64,000 nucleotides of DNA from an uncultured Bacteroidota bacterium. GTDB taxonomy: Bacteria; Bacteroidota; Bacteroidia; Chitinophagales; Chitinophagaceae. The notes under the pieces were generated by a model. It did not search any database and was not told the DNA's origin. It saw only the letters and a list, made by a program, of their open reading frames with translations. Positions 1 to 10,526 of this stretch are shown one piece after another. The DNA lies in NCBI GenBank assembly GCA_903825095.1, contig CAIJZF010000248.1, forward strand, positions 1 through 64,000. Reading direction: 5' to 3'. How positions within the stretch are numbered: position 1 is the stretch's first letter; the number at the start of each line of letters is the position of its first letter. A program made the position numbers and the translations under genes.

Positions 1-2136
1 CGTTTAGGAGATGAAGTATACCGCTTATCCCCAGTAGGTAAAATTACAGAAACATTATCCCAACCAAACAGCCCTATCAGAATTGGACTTGTAAACAGTT
101 TGGACTATATGTTGCTGTTGAAAAAATATATCGCTAAGGAAGAACCATCATACAAGTTAGGTGATATTGGACTCAAATATGCCAAGTTAGGTAAAATCGA
201 ATATAATGGTAGTCTAGATACTCTATTCAGAGAAGATCCAATTAAATTCATCGACTACAACATTCGAGATGTTGAAATCATTGAGGTATTAGAGGATAAA
301 TTGAAGTTCATTGAATTGACTATTTTGATTTCCCACTTATGCCATACACCATATGAATCAATCTACTATAATACAGCATTAAATGAGGGAGCGATTCTAA
401 CGTATTTAAAACGCAAGGGTGTTATTGCACCCAATAAACCGACTACTACAAATCCATCAATTAGAGAGCTTGAACTCGGTGATCACGTTATACATCAACG
501 TGGTACTCCAACAATTGAAGGTACTGTATATAGCTTTGAGAAAGACAATATTGTAGTAAAAACAATGTCTGGAAAGTATTTAAACCGTTACCCTAAAACA
601 ATCCGTAAAAAAGATAGTTACGCAGGTGGTTATTTACTTGATCCTATCCCTGGATTATATTCAGATGTAAGTGACCTTGACTTTACCTCACTATATCCTT
701 CAATTATCAAATCATTGAATTTGGGTGTCGAAACATTGGTAGGTAGAATTGTTACAAAGAACAACTACGAGCAATATAATTCACTTGAGCAGTTAAAGAA
801 ACTTGATCCCGAAGAAAAACTACACATACAAAAACTAGTTAAATCTACTTATGCTCTAAAAGATGCTACAATAGCAGCAGGTGCTTTAATTCGTTTAATA
901 GAAGACAATAAATGGACTATTTCAGCTAGTGGAGCATTTTATAGAACAGATCAAAAGAGTATTGCTTGTGAAGTACTAGAGGATTGGTTTGATAAACGAG
1001 AGCACTATAGAGCACTTAAGAAAACAGCAGGTAAAGAGGAAGATTGGGTAAACTATAAGCTATATGACTTGTATCAAATGGCCTTCAAAATCCTCCAAAA
1101 CGCATTATATGGTACATATGCAATCAATTCATGGCGTTTTACTGATGGATTCAAAATATGTTCTGCTGCAATTACAAATAGTGGACAACGTTTAACTAAA
1201 GAATCTATTACATTTGTAAACGACTATATTTCAGAACAATTAGATATTGACCCTAAAACATTTGTAATTGCATCTGATACAGATTCACTTTATATGGAGT
1301 TAACTGACCTACTAAAGCACAGAAACCCAGATTTAAATTACGAAGACCGTAAGGAAAAAATTAACCGATTACTTATCTTGACCGAGGAACTACAGCAGGT
1401 AGCAAACGATAATCTGAACAATATATCGCAGGATCTATTCAATATGACCGAAGCACACCACTTTGTACTCAAACAAGAGGTAATCGCTGAAAAAGCATAT
1501 TGGTCTGGTAAACGCCGTTACGCAATGTATATTGTAAACAAAGAGGGTGTTGAAATCGAGGAACTAGAGATGAAGGGTCTAGACATTATGAAATCCAATT
1601 TCCCCCCTCTATTTAGAAACTTTGGAGAAAACCTAATCAAAAATATTCTATTTGGTAAACCAAAAATTGAAATAGATAAAGACGTAATGGAATTCAAACA
1701 AATGGTAGGTGAAATTGAATGGATCAAGCTATTAAAACCAACCGGATTGAAGAAAATGGGTGAATATATTGAGCGTAGACCTATGGCCGGTGAATTATTT
1801 ACTAAACTTAAATTAAAATGCCCAGTAAACACTAAAGCAGCTATTAGATACAATGATTTCTTGAAATACAAAAAACTAAATGTCAAGTACCCTGAATTTA
1901 CAATTGGAGACAAAATGTACATTGCTAACTTGAAACCAAACCCATACCAGATTGATGCTATAGGATACAACGGATATAATGATCCAGATGACATTACTGA
2001 ATTGATCAACAAGTATATTGATAGAGATGGTTTATTTGATAGTGTAATGCGAAACAAATTAGAAACAGTATACAATGATATTGGATGGAGCTTCAATTTG
2101 AATCCTTTTAAGGCGAAATTTTTTAACTTTTCATAA
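1..2136 (+). CDS. 43: Family B DNA polymerase, T4 gp43-like (5' end outside window)
   Basis: Replicative DNA polymerase. The frame is open from base 1, so only the C-terminal ~711 residues are present; an internal ATG at 100 is not the true start. Visible family B signatures: motif A DLDFTSLYPSI (about 673-705), motif B KILQNALYG (1087-1113), motif C with DTDS (1276-1287), and a KxY-type region AEKAYWSGKRRYA near 1489-1527. Upstream, YNIRDVEII near 270 resembles the Exo III motif of the 3'-5' proofreading domain. The clamp and clamp-loader genes follow within 8 kb, as expected for a T4-type replisome. High certainty on family; the gp43 name rests on this context. Confidence 0.95.
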   Translation, partial: RLGDEVYRLSPVGKITETLSQPNSPIRIGLVNSLDYMLLLKKYIAKEEPSYKLGDIGLKYAKLGKIEYNGSLDTLFREDPIKFIDYNIRDVEIIEVLEDKLKFIELTILISHLCHTPYESIYYNTALNEGAILTYLKRKGVIAPNKPTTTNPSIRELELGDHVIHQRGTPTIEGTVYSFEKDNIVVKTMSGKYLNRYPKTIRKKDSYAGGYLLDPIPGLYSDVSDLDFTSLYPSIIKSLNLGVETLVGRIVTKNNYEQYNSLEQLKKLDPEEKLHIQKLVKSTYALKDATIAAGALIRLIEDNKWTISASGAFYRTDQKSIACEVLEDWFDKREHYRALKKTAGKEEDWVNYKLYDLYQMAFKILQNALYGTYAINSWRFTDGFKICSAAITNSGQRLTKESITFVNDYISEQLDIDPKTFVIASDTDSLYMELTDLLKHRNPDLNYEDRKEKINRLLILTEELQQVANDNLNNISQDLFNMTEAHHFVLKQEVIAEKAYWSGKRRYAMYIVNKEGVEIEELEMKGLDIMKSNFPPLFRNFGENLIKNILFGKPKIEIDKDVMEFKQMVGEIEWIKLLKPTGLKKMGEYIERRPMAGELFTKLKLKCPVNTKAAIRYNDFLKYKKLNVKYPEFTIGDKMYIANLKPNPYQIDAIGYNGYNDPDDITELINKYIDRDGLFDSVMRNKLETVYNDIGWSFNLNPFKAKFFNFS

Positions 2137-2145
2137 TATGTATAA
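2135..2145 (+). promoter_or_regulatory. Candidate late promoter motif (AATATGTATAA)
   Basis: Variant of the ATATTTATAA motif that recurs before structural and head-type genes here. It lies 18 nt before the start at 2164, in the gap after the polymerase gene. Confidence 0.45.
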
Positions 2146-2163
2146 CAAATAAAATAAAATAAA

Positions 2164-2391
2164 ATGGACAATTTCGATTTAAAACAATATTTGGCTGAAA
2201 ATAAGTTAAATGAAGGAGCTTTAATGGATGAATCTTCTTTAGAAAGAAAAATCCAACAATATGTGTCTCAAGTATCAGACCGTATTAATGAACTTGGTTC
2301 TTTAAACCCCCAACAATCTATAGATCAAATAAAAGATTTAGTAGCTTCAATAAAATATCTTACTGACGAATTAGATTTTGATTTAGTATAG
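2164..2391 (+). CDS. Small protein with capsid-targeting-like N-terminus
   Basis: 75 residues, function unknown. The first 18 residues, MDNFDLKQYLAENKLNEG, are nearly the same as the start of the protein at 8772 and end in LNE|G. This matches the (L/I)xE|(A/G/S) cleavage signature of T4 gp21 prohead protease. The rest is an acidic, probably helical region. By analogy with T4 internal proteins it may be packaged in the head and trimmed; that is inference. A terminator follows. Confidence 0.8.
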   Translation: MDNFDLKQYLAENKLNEGALMDESSLERKIQQYVSQVSDRINELGSLNPQQSIDQIKDLVASIKYLTDELDFDLV

Positions 2392-2417
2392 AAAAACTTT
2401 AAAAAACCCTTTATAGA

Positions 2418-2446
2418 AAAGCTTGCCTACCAGCAGGCTTTTTCTT
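2418..2446 (+). terminator. Rho-independent terminator
   Basis: Stem AAAGCTTGC (2418-2426) pairs with GCAGGCTTT (2433-2441) with one G-U pair and a 6-nt loop, followed by a T run. It separates the small head-type gene from the clamp gene. Confidence 0.75.
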
Positions 2447-2457
2447 ATCTTTAACAC

Positions 2458-3192
2458 ATGGTAAATAAATTAGTTCTACAATCGGTTATAAACAAATACT
2501 ACTTGGGCGAAAACGAGTCCGTCAAGTGGAAAATCAAAGACAAAACCCTCACAATTGACTTTATGTCGATTTCAAAGGAGGTAATAGGTAAGATCACTCA
2601 CAACAATATTGATATTGAGAATAGTGAGTTGGCCATTTTCGATACCAAAAAACTATTAAACCTGTTAGGTATTACACAGGGTGATTTAATGTTTGAGTTA
2701 GAGAAAGGCAGATCAGTCTATACCAAAATGAAATTTGCAGATGCATCTTTTAACTTGACATATGCTTTAGCTGATCCTTTATTGATTGGTAAAGTAGGTG
2801 CTGTAAGTGAACCTGAATGGGATGCTATACTTCCACTTGAGAAAGAAAATGTCGACAATCTAGTTAAAGCAAAATCCGCTTTAGCGGGAGTTGGTCTATT
2901 AACAGTATCTGTTGATAAAGACTTAAATGACGACGACATGTGTGTATTCACATTTGGAGATGAGCAGGGTCACAACAACAAAATCACATACCAAATGTAT
3001 GGTCTAATCAAACAAGAAAAATGTGAAATCCCATTCAACTCAGATATATTCAAAAACATATTCCAAGCAAATAAAGACCTTGAACGCGGCACTTTATATT
3101 TGAGCTACCAAGGCTTAATGAAACTAGAATTTAAATCAGAAGACACTACTAGCGAATACTACATGGTTCGTAGAGAAGAATCAAGTTTTTAA
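2458..3192 (+). CDS. 45: Sliding clamp (DNA polymerase processivity factor), gp45-like
   Basis: 244 residues, close to T4 gp45 (228). It forms the ring that tethers DNA polymerase, and in T4 it also activates late transcription together with gp55. Assignment rests on overall length, PCNA-like segment pattern (MSISKEVIGKI, LAIFDTKKLLNLLG, the C-terminal YYMVRREES) and position between polymerase and clamp-loader genes. No signature motif is unique, so this is a family-level recognition. Confidence 0.85.
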   Translation: MVNKLVLQSVINKYYLGENESVKWKIKDKTLTIDFMSISKEVIGKITHNNIDIENSELAIFDTKKLLNLLGITQGDLMFELEKGRSVYTKMKFADASFNLTYALADPLLIGKVGAVSEPEWDAILPLEKENVDNLVKAKSALAGVGLLTVSVDKDLNDDDMCVFTFGDEQGHNNKITYQMYGLIKQEKCEIPFNSDIFKNIFQANKDLERGTLYLSYQGLMKLEFKSEDTTSEYYMVRREESSF

Positions 3193-3201
3193 TACGTATA
3201 A
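3191..3201 (+). promoter_or_regulatory. Candidate late promoter motif (AATACGTATAA)
   Basis: Variant of the late-type motif immediately after the clamp stop codon and only 3 nt before the start at 3205. If it is used as a -10 element, the transcript would be nearly leaderless. Confidence 0.35.
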
Positions 3202-3204
3202 CAT

Positions 3205-3753
3205 ATGGGAAATATAAGATTATTAAGTATATTAAATGAGGTTTTAAATGAAGTAGGTGATCTACAACATATTGAACCTTCCCCATACTCAAAATCCTCA
3301 GAATCAACTTATAAATTCTCAGTTAATTTGGATGGAGAAGACGCTCCAGGTGAAGTAGTATTTCAATCAATAGATGAATATGTTCACCCAAATGATTTAA
3401 AAGTCACGTCTCGAATATTTAGAGATAATTTTAATGGAGATTTATCTACTATATTTAATGTAGGGTATCAAATAGGGGGAAAAACAACCCAATACCAAAA
3501 GTCTGATATAAAAAATCTCTACATTGTAATGAAAACAGTAGTTGAGATTATAAAAGATTTTATTAAAACAAATCAACCATTTGGAGTTGTTTTTTTTGAA
3601 GATAATAAAAATAGTGAAGTTGGAATAGATAAACAAAAAAGACTGTTTAATCATGCCGTTTCCAAAAATCATTTACCCCCAAACTATAGAATGGAAGAAG
3701 GGAAAATTGGAGAAATGGAAATGACCATTATTTATAAGAGTAAAATGGAATAG
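3205..3753 (+). CDS. Hypothetical protein, possible head-associated
   Basis: 182 residues, not recognised. The N-terminus MGNIRLLSILNEVLNEVGD is short, hydrophobic and contains LNE twice. It resembles the targeting-like peptides of nearby proteins, but the residue after LNE is V rather than A/G/S, so the cleavage match is imperfect. The remainder is mixed alpha/beta with no catalytic motif visible. Confidence 0.75.
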   Translation: MGNIRLLSILNEVLNEVGDLQHIEPSPYSKSSESTYKFSVNLDGEDAPGEVVFQSIDEYVHPNDLKVTSRIFRDNFNGDLSTIFNVGYQIGGKTTQYQKSDIKNLYIVMKTVVEIIKDFIKTNQPFGVVFFEDNKNSEVGIDKQKRLFNHAVSKNHLPPNYRMEEGKIGEMEMTIIYKSKME

Positions 3754-3773
3754 CTTGTCTATTCAAATAAGTT

Positions 3774-3783
3774 TTCGTATATT
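3774..3783 (+). promoter_or_regulatory. TTCGTATATT promoter-like motif
   Basis: First copy of the motif that dominates 31-54 kb. It lies 24 nt before the start at 3808, with an A-rich leader ending GTTATG. Confidence 0.65.
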
Positions 3784-3807
3784 ACAGTTATAAATTAAAA
3801 ATTAGTT

Positions 3808-4160
3808 ATGGAAGAAACCAAACGACGCGGTCGTCCCGCTAGAGACGAGAATGACACACAATCCAATTTATGTACAATTAAGGATCCATCCATGGAGCCC
3901 TTTTATATTGTCAAAGATTCAACTAATTTTACCGTTGTAGAAAGATCTACATCCACTAGAGGATTTGCTGGGAAAGAAGCAACCGGTAAAGAAACCGAGA
4001 AAGTAGTAGGTTACTACTCCTCATTCAAAAATGCGCTAAACCGCGTAGCCAAAGAAAAATTTTATCAAAACCAAGCCGAATACGATACCATTCAAGATTA
4101 TATCGGTACTTGGAATACAGTTAAAGAAGGAATGGAAACAATGTTAAACAAAGTAGAGTT

Positions 4161-4164
<4 letters not shown>
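3808..4164 (+). CDS. AT-hook-bearing hypothetical protein upstream of groES
   Basis: 118 residues. The N-terminus carries RRGRPAR, an AT-hook core that could bind the minor groove of AT-rich DNA. The rest (STSTRGFAGKE, VVGYYSSFKNALNRVAKEKF) is not recognised. It overlaps groES by 4 nt and heads the chaperonin operon behind a TTCGTATATT motif, so it may be co-expressed with the chaperonins. Confidence 0.8.
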
Positions 4165-6089
<1,925 letters not shown>

Positions 6090-6090
<1 letters not shown>

Positions 6091-6341
6091 TGGAACAAGT
6101 AGAATTCAATGAATTAATCGCTGAACGAGTACCACCTTCTGATAGATGGTCACTCGTTGGCGATTCTACTAAAACAGTATACAATTCACTTACAGAAGTT
6201 TTAGAGGCGTGGTTTGAAAAAAACCAAGAGAAAGCGGAGTTCCGTTTAGCTCCTTTAGACAGTAAAGTCTATGTTATCCGAACTGAAAACAAAACACCTG
6301 AACCTCCTAAGCGATATAACATTTACGGGGATTTTACGTAA
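6090..6341 (+). CDS. Hypothetical protein, coupled to groEL
   Basis: 83 residues, not recognised. The start overlaps the last base of the groEL stop codon, so translation is probably coupled. The sequence ends PPKRYNIYGDFT. It is the last gene of the chaperonin operon. Confidence 0.75.
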
Positions 6342-6355
6342 TTTTAGATTCTTCA

Positions 6356-6366
6356 TATATTTATAA
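6356..6366 (+). promoter_or_regulatory. Candidate late promoter motif (TATATTTATAA)
   Basis: Strong copy of the late-type motif, 19 nt before the HNH gene start at 6386. The HNH gene therefore appears to travel with its own expression signal. Confidence 0.5.
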
Positions 6367-6385
6367 TCGAACAAAATATTTGATT

Positions 6386-6925
6386 ATGAATTGTAAAAAA
6401 TGTGATACAAATCCAAAAAAGTACAATAATGGGATGTGTAAATCTTGTAATACTGAATATATGAAGCGATATAGAAAAACAGATAATTACAAGCAATACC
6501 AAGAAAAAAATTATGAGGAAACTCGTGAATATCGTTTAGAATGGAAGAAAAAATACTATCAAGAAAACAAAGAAGATAGAGCTAAATATGTGAGGGAATA
6601 TAAACTAAAAAATCCTCATATTAAAATCCAAGCTAGTATAATATCATATATTAGCCAAAGTTTAAAAAAGCAAAAAAAAAGTATAGAATATCTAGGTTGC
6701 TCTTGGGATATATTTTACAAACATACTGAACAACAATTTTTACCTGAAATGAATTGGGAAAATTATGGGGAGATATGGGAAGTAGATCACATTATCCCAT
6801 TAAGTAAAGAAGGAAGTTTCCACTACAAAAACACCCAACCCCTATTTAAAACTACAAAAATAGCAGAAAGTTTTGGATATGTGGGATATATAGGAAATAG
6901 AAATAAAAGTAATAAGCTTTTGTAA
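6386..6925 (+). CDS. HNH endonuclease, probably a homing-type enzyme
   Basis: 179 residues from the ATG at 6386; an in-frame TTG at 6380 is less likely. N-terminal zinc-binding cysteines appear as CKKCDTNPKK and CKSCNTEYMKRYRK. A basic tyrosine-rich linker follows, then an HNH core: VDHIIPLSKEG near residue 138, an asparagine in YKNTQPL and a C-terminal GNRNKSNKL. Stand-alone HNH genes of this form in T4-like phages are often intronless mobile genes. Insertion between the chaperonin operon and head-type genes fits that. Confidence 0.85.
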   Translation: MNCKKCDTNPKKYNNGMCKSCNTEYMKRYRKTDNYKQYQEKNYEETREYRLEWKKKYYQENKEDRAKYVREYKLKNPHIKIQASIISYISQSLKKQKKSIEYLGCSWDIFYKHTEQQFLPEMNWENYGEIWEVDHIIPLSKEGSFHYKNTQPLFKTTKIAESFGYVGYIGNRNKSNKLL

Positions 6926-6934
6926 TATGTATAA
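6924..6934 (+). promoter_or_regulatory. Candidate late promoter motif (AATATGTATAA)
   Basis: Same variant as at 2135, overlapping the HNH stop codon and 13 nt before the start at 6948. Confidence 0.45.
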
Positions 6935-6947
6935 TAAAGTACTTTAA

Positions 6948-7247
6948 ATGGAAAAAGATTTAATTAGAATGCAAGAATTGGCTGGTTTAAAAGAAGCTAA
7001 ACTTGATACTCCAAACCCTGAACTTAACGATTTAGTTAAACAAGTTACAGGTATGTTAGGATTTAAATCTTACCAAATGGAAGTTATTTCAGCTTATAAT
7101 GAATATTTTATTGCTCTACCAGTTAAGGCAATTCCACTTAATGCTATGATCCGTTTGATAAAAATATTACCTGAAGGTAGTTCACTTGGAGTATGGGATA
7201 ATTTAAATAAAGGACTTTCTATTAGAACTCCATATCAAGTAAGATAA
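6948..7247 (+). CDS. Small protein with capsid-targeting-like N-terminus
   Basis: 99 residues, unknown. The N-terminus MEKDLIRMQELAGLKEA contains RMQxLAG, shared with the proteins at 8206 and 11234, and ends LKE|A, a match to the gp21-type cleavage signature at residues 14-17. The remaining part is a compact domain with no known motif. First gene of a four-gene run to 9122. Confidence 0.8.
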   Translation: MEKDLIRMQELAGLKEAKLDTPNPELNDLVKQVTGMLGFKSYQMEVISAYNEYFIALPVKAIPLNAMIRLIKILPEGSSLGVWDNLNKGLSIRTPYQVR

Positions 7248-7249
7248 TT

Positions 7250-8209
7250 ATGAAATTAACAGATATATTACGCGAAATCGAAGGTGACGAAGATGGGATG
7301 AAACAAATGAAGGTCAATTACGACCTTGCTGTTCAACCAACGGATTTAAACGCAGCCCTCGATGCTATGAACAATACCGCTAACTATGGTATTTACGCGC
7401 AGAATATGCGTGACCCAAAAGCTATTGTAAAAGCATTTGGTCCTTCAATCCCTGCTCAAAAAGCTGGAGCGGCTTGGAAAGATTGGGATTCTCGCTCAGA
7501 AGACGAAAAAGCATTCAAGATAATTGATATCAAAAATAGAGTACCTGAAGTATGGGATGCTACTCAAAAAGAAGCAGAAGCAGGATTTGAAAGATGGCAA
7601 GCCGAAGGAAACGATGGTAGCCTAAACGACTATTTATTTTCCCTCCCAGGTAAATCACTACCAAAAAACCTAGTTGGTACGTACGGTAAAAATTACTACC
7701 CAATGAAAACACCAGACAATTTGAAAAAATATGGTGGTAAGTTGGAACAAGATGTCCACTATATAGTAAAAGATGGAAAAATTATTTTCCCTTCAACACT
7801 AGAAAATCCATACAAAACAAAACCATATTTGTCTAAAGTATTGAAAACAATTATGGACAATGCAAAAGTAGAATATACTTTAGTAGATATTGAGCAAGAT
7901 GGAGGTGAAGCACCAAAAACAGTAGAGAAACCAAAAGCTGATACTGTACCACCATTATCTGTAACTGCTGATAGTTTAGATAAAATAGACAAAATCCGTA
8001 AAGCATTCCAAAAAGAAATTGGAGAGGTACCTACAGCAAAATACGAAACTGAATCTACTAAAACAGAAGATGGAATTCAATACAAATTAGTTGTAACTGG
8101 TATTTCAAAAGACCAAAGACAAAAACTTTTAGTGAAAAAAGCTACATTAAAAGAGGAAATGGATTTTGATTTCGATCTATACAAAATGCAAAAGTTAGCA
8201 GGATTATGA
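7250..8209 (+). CDS. Hypothetical protein with targeting-like motif at its C-terminus
   Basis: 319 residues, not recognised. It starts MKLTDILREIEGDEDG, similar in style to neighbouring targeting-like peptides but without an exact (L/I)xE|(A/G/S) match. The last 16 residues, MDFDFDLYKMQKLAGL, contain FDL and KMQxLAG, elements that sit at the N-termini of neighbouring small proteins. The middle has a Pro/Lys-rich linker near residue 220. It overlaps the next gene by 4 nt. Confidence 0.8.
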   Translation: MKLTDILREIEGDEDGMKQMKVNYDLAVQPTDLNAALDAMNNTANYGIYAQNMRDPKAIVKAFGPSIPAQKAGAAWKDWDSRSEDEKAFKIIDIKNRVPEVWDATQKEAEAGFERWQAEGNDGSLNDYLFSLPGKSLPKNLVGTYGKNYYPMKTPDNLKKYGGKLEQDVHYIVKDGKIIFPSTLENPYKTKPYLSKVLKTIMDNAKVEYTLVDIEQDGGEAPKTVEKPKADTVPPLSVTADSLDKIDKIRKAFQKEIGEVPTAKYETESTKTEDGIQYKLVVTGISKDQRQKLLVKKATLKEEMDFDFDLYKMQKLAGL

Positions 8210-8760
8210 CACAAGAACAATTACGTATGCAAATGTTGGCTGGTGTAATCACAGAAAGTGAATATAAAGTCAAAATCTCTGAAACTTACCAAAGTAACAT
8301 TAAAATGTATGAAGAGGAGTTTAAAAAACGAGGCTTCAAAAGAACTAATGAAAAATACTCAGATGGTGGATATGAAGACATATGGTATAAAGAATTTCCT
8401 TTAGGTAGATTCGCTGTTGGAATTTCAACTTGGGAATTAACTTCATATAATAGAATTCCTAAACATGACCGATATCAATATCATATGTTTTTTGAACCAA
8501 CACCAAAATTCGAAAAGAAATTATTTGGTTTGTTAAAAACTAAAAAACATCAATTTGGTAAAATGATTGATTTTGAAGAAGGAACTATTGATTTTGGAGA
8601 AGGATTATTTAAAGTAGAGGATGAAGATTTTATACCTGGTTTTTTCAATAAAATAGACCAAGCAGAAAAAGTAGCTTCTAAAATTACAGATGTTGAGTAT
8701 TTATCCCATGAAGATAGTAAAAACTATATTCGCCCTACATTCCCAGACGTAAATAGATAA
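8206..8760 (+). CDS. Hypothetical protein with capsid-targeting-like N-terminus
   Basis: 184 residues. MTQEQLRMQMLAGVITES ends ITE|S (residues 15-18), fitting the prohead-protease signature, and is nearly the same as the N-terminus of the protein at 11234. The body is charged and aromatic with no recognised motif. Candidate internal head protein by analogy only. Confidence 0.8.
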   Translation: MTQEQLRMQMLAGVITESEYKVKISETYQSNIKMYEEEFKKRGFKRTNEKYSDGGYEDIWYKEFPLGRFAVGISTWELTSYNRIPKHDRYQYHMFFEPTPKFEKKLFGLLKTKKHQFGKMIDFEEGTIDFGEGLFKVEDEDFIPGFFNKIDQAEKVASKITDVEYLSHEDSKNYIRPTFPDVNR

Positions 8761-8771
8761 AATAAAATAAT

Positions 8772-9122
8772 ATGTCATTCGATTTAAAAAAATATTTAGC
8801 TGAAAACAAGCTAAACGAAGCTGAAGATAATGACTTGTACTACACAGCAGATCAAATGATCTCTCAAGTTGGGTTATTTACCCAAGAAAATGCTGATGAG
8901 ATGGAAGCAGATGGTAGTGGAAACTTATACCGTTTCTTTGACACACCAGAAGAAAAAGCTGAGTTAATCAAAATTTCAGAAGGATATAAAACATATCTAG
9001 CTAAAGTAAAAGCAATGATGGGTGAACTAATGAGCGATCCAATGTACCAAGTTGCAGTAGGTGATGCAGGTAGAAATACCAATCCATTAGAAAAAGCTTA
9101 TATGAGAGCAAAAAATATTTAA
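8772..9122 (+). CDS. Hypothetical protein with capsid-targeting-like N-terminus
   Basis: 116 residues. MSFDLKKYLAENKLNEA repeats the N-terminus of the protein at 2164 almost residue for residue and ends LNE|A. The remainder is acidic and helical (TADQMISQVG, KAKAMMGELM). A strong terminator follows, closing the run that starts at 6948. Confidence 0.8.
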   Translation: MSFDLKKYLAENKLNEAEDNDLYYTADQMISQVGLFTQENADEMEADGSGNLYRFFDTPEEKAELIKISEGYKTYLAKVKAMMGELMSDPMYQVAVGDAGRNTNPLEKAYMRAKNI

Positions 9123-9128
9123 ATAAAG

Positions 9129-9153
9129 AGCTTGCCTAGTGCAAGCTTTTTTT
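9129..9153 (+). terminator. Rho-independent terminator
   Basis: Perfect 7-bp stem AGCTTGC/GCAAGCT (9129-9135, 9141-9147) with a 5-nt loop and a run of Ts. Confidence 0.88.
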
Positions 9154-9166
9154 GTATAATACGGTT

Positions 9167-10075
9167 ATGAAAGAAAATACGTTATATGTAGAACGTTTTC
9201 GCCCTACTGAACTGAAATACTATGTAGGTAATGAAAATGTCAAAGAAACAATCCAAAAATACCTTGATCAAGGTGATATCCAAAACTTTATCTTTTACGG
9301 TCCGCCTGGAACAGGAAAAACTACCCTAGCTAAAATTATCGTTAAAAATCTAGACTGCGATTATCTTTATATAAACGCATCTGATGAAAATGGAATCGAT
9401 ACTATTCGAGAGAAAGTAAAAGGATTCGCTAGTGCTGCATCTTGGAAAGGTATCAAAGTAGTAATCCTAGATGAAGCAGATTTCATCACTATCCAGGGAC
9501 AAGCCGCTTTACGAAACGTAATCGAGACATTCTCTCGCTCAACACGTTTTATCTTAACTTGTAACTTTGTAGAGCGAATCATTGACCCACTCCAATCACG
9601 TTGTCAGGTACTTAAAATTGTACCTCCAACAAAAATGGATGTGTACAACCATTTAGTTTGGATATTAGAGGATCAATTATCTATTGAATACTATCCCGAT
9701 GGTTTAAAAGCACTCATATTGAAATACTACCCGGATATGCGTAAAATGTTAAACGTTTTACAAATGTCTGTAAAAGATGGTGTTATTGAATTTGACGAAA
9801 CAGTATTGACCTCAAACAGCTATATCAAAGAAGTATTGAAAGAGCTAACAGGTAGTAAAAAATGGCTTACCATTAGACAAATTATAGCAGATTCGAATAC
9901 AAAGGACTTTGAGGAACTATATCGTTCACTGTTTGAATATAGTTCAAAATATGCCCCTGGTAAGGAAGGCTCCGTTGCAATTATATTAAACGAGCATTTG
10001 TATCAAGCAAATTTCCGAATAGATAAAGAGATTAATATAGCTTCTTGCATAGCCAAAATCATAGAAGTATTATGA
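9167..10075 (+). CDS. 44: Clamp loader large subunit (AAA+ ATPase), gp44-like
   Basis: 302 residues from ATG 9167; an in-frame TTG at 9152 lies inside the terminator T-run and is rejected. Opens clamp rings and loads them at primer junctions. Motifs: N-terminal YVERFRPTEL, Walker A GPPGTGKTT near residue 45, Walker B VILDEAD near residue 100, sensor-1 ILTCNF and the SRC arginine-finger motif in LQSRCQVLK. Length is close to T4 gp44 (319). It overlaps the next small gene by 4 nt and is followed by the gp62 candidate. Confidence 0.95.
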   Translation: MKENTLYVERFRPTELKYYVGNENVKETIQKYLDQGDIQNFIFYGPPGTGKTTLAKIIVKNLDCDYLYINASDENGIDTIREKVKGFASAASWKGIKVVILDEADFITIQGQAALRNVIETFSRSTRFILTCNFVERIIDPLQSRCQVLKIVPPTKMDVYNHLVWILEDQLSIEYYPDGLKALILKYYPDMRKMLNVLQMSVKDGVIEFDETVLTSNSYIKEVLKELTGSKKWLTIRQIIADSNTKDFEELYRSLFEYSSKYAPGKEGSVAIILNEHLYQANFRIDKEINIASCIAKIIEVL

Positions 10076-10275
10076 AGTATTTCCTAAAATACAGTTTATC
10101 GTGGGTATCTCAAAATTTGGCCGTACCTTTCTGGACAATAGGACATATCCACTTGATGACCACAGTTTACGCTGATATACATGAAGTGATAATGTCTATG
10201 GGAATGAACCTAATTGTTGCAGCAGGATTCATCCATGACTTTATAGAATATAAAAAAGAAAAAACAAATAAATAA
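10072..10275 (+). CDS. Small hydrophobic protein
   Basis: 67 residues, starting at the ATG that overlaps the gp44 stop. It has one or two possible membrane helices (VPFWTIGHIHLMTTVY and MGMNLIVAAGFIHDF) and a basic C-terminus EYKKEKTNK, suggesting a small inner-membrane protein. Unknown function. Confidence 0.65.
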   Translation: MKYFLKYSLSWVSQNLAVPFWTIGHIHLMTTVYADIHEVIMSMGMNLIVAAGFIHDFIEYKKEKTNK

Positions 10276-10280
10276 ACCAT

Positions 10281-10526
10281 ATGAACCAACAACCAAAAAT
10301 GAACATCGACTTCAAAAATACCATCCCCGTGGAAGGTTTTGATGGAGGACAATTATTCGGACAAGCAGTAGTGATCCGTAAAATCTCTAAATTCTTAGTA
10401 GGAGCGGATGAAGATGCTCTAGTTCCAATCCCAGTATTTTATTGCTTGGACTCGAAAAAAATCCTACCTGATTCACTTCCACCTGAATTGAGAGAAGAAT
10501 ATAAAGATATTACTTTAGATGTCTAA
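10281..10526 (+). CDS. Hypothetical protein
   Basis: 81 residues, mixed composition, no motif recognised. It lies inside the clamp-loader cluster and overlaps the gp62-like gene by 8 nt, so it is probably co-translated with replication proteins. Confidence 0.7.
   Translation: MNQQPKMNIDFKNTIPVEGFDGGQLFGQAVVIRKISKFLVGADEDALVPIPVFYCLDSKKILPDSLPPELREEYKDITLDV

Noticed and set aside
1518..2171. 217-codon open frame on the minus strand inside the polymerase gene
   Set aside because: Shadow of the polymerase reading frame; low-complexity Ser/Ile/Leu translation, no motif and no promoter.
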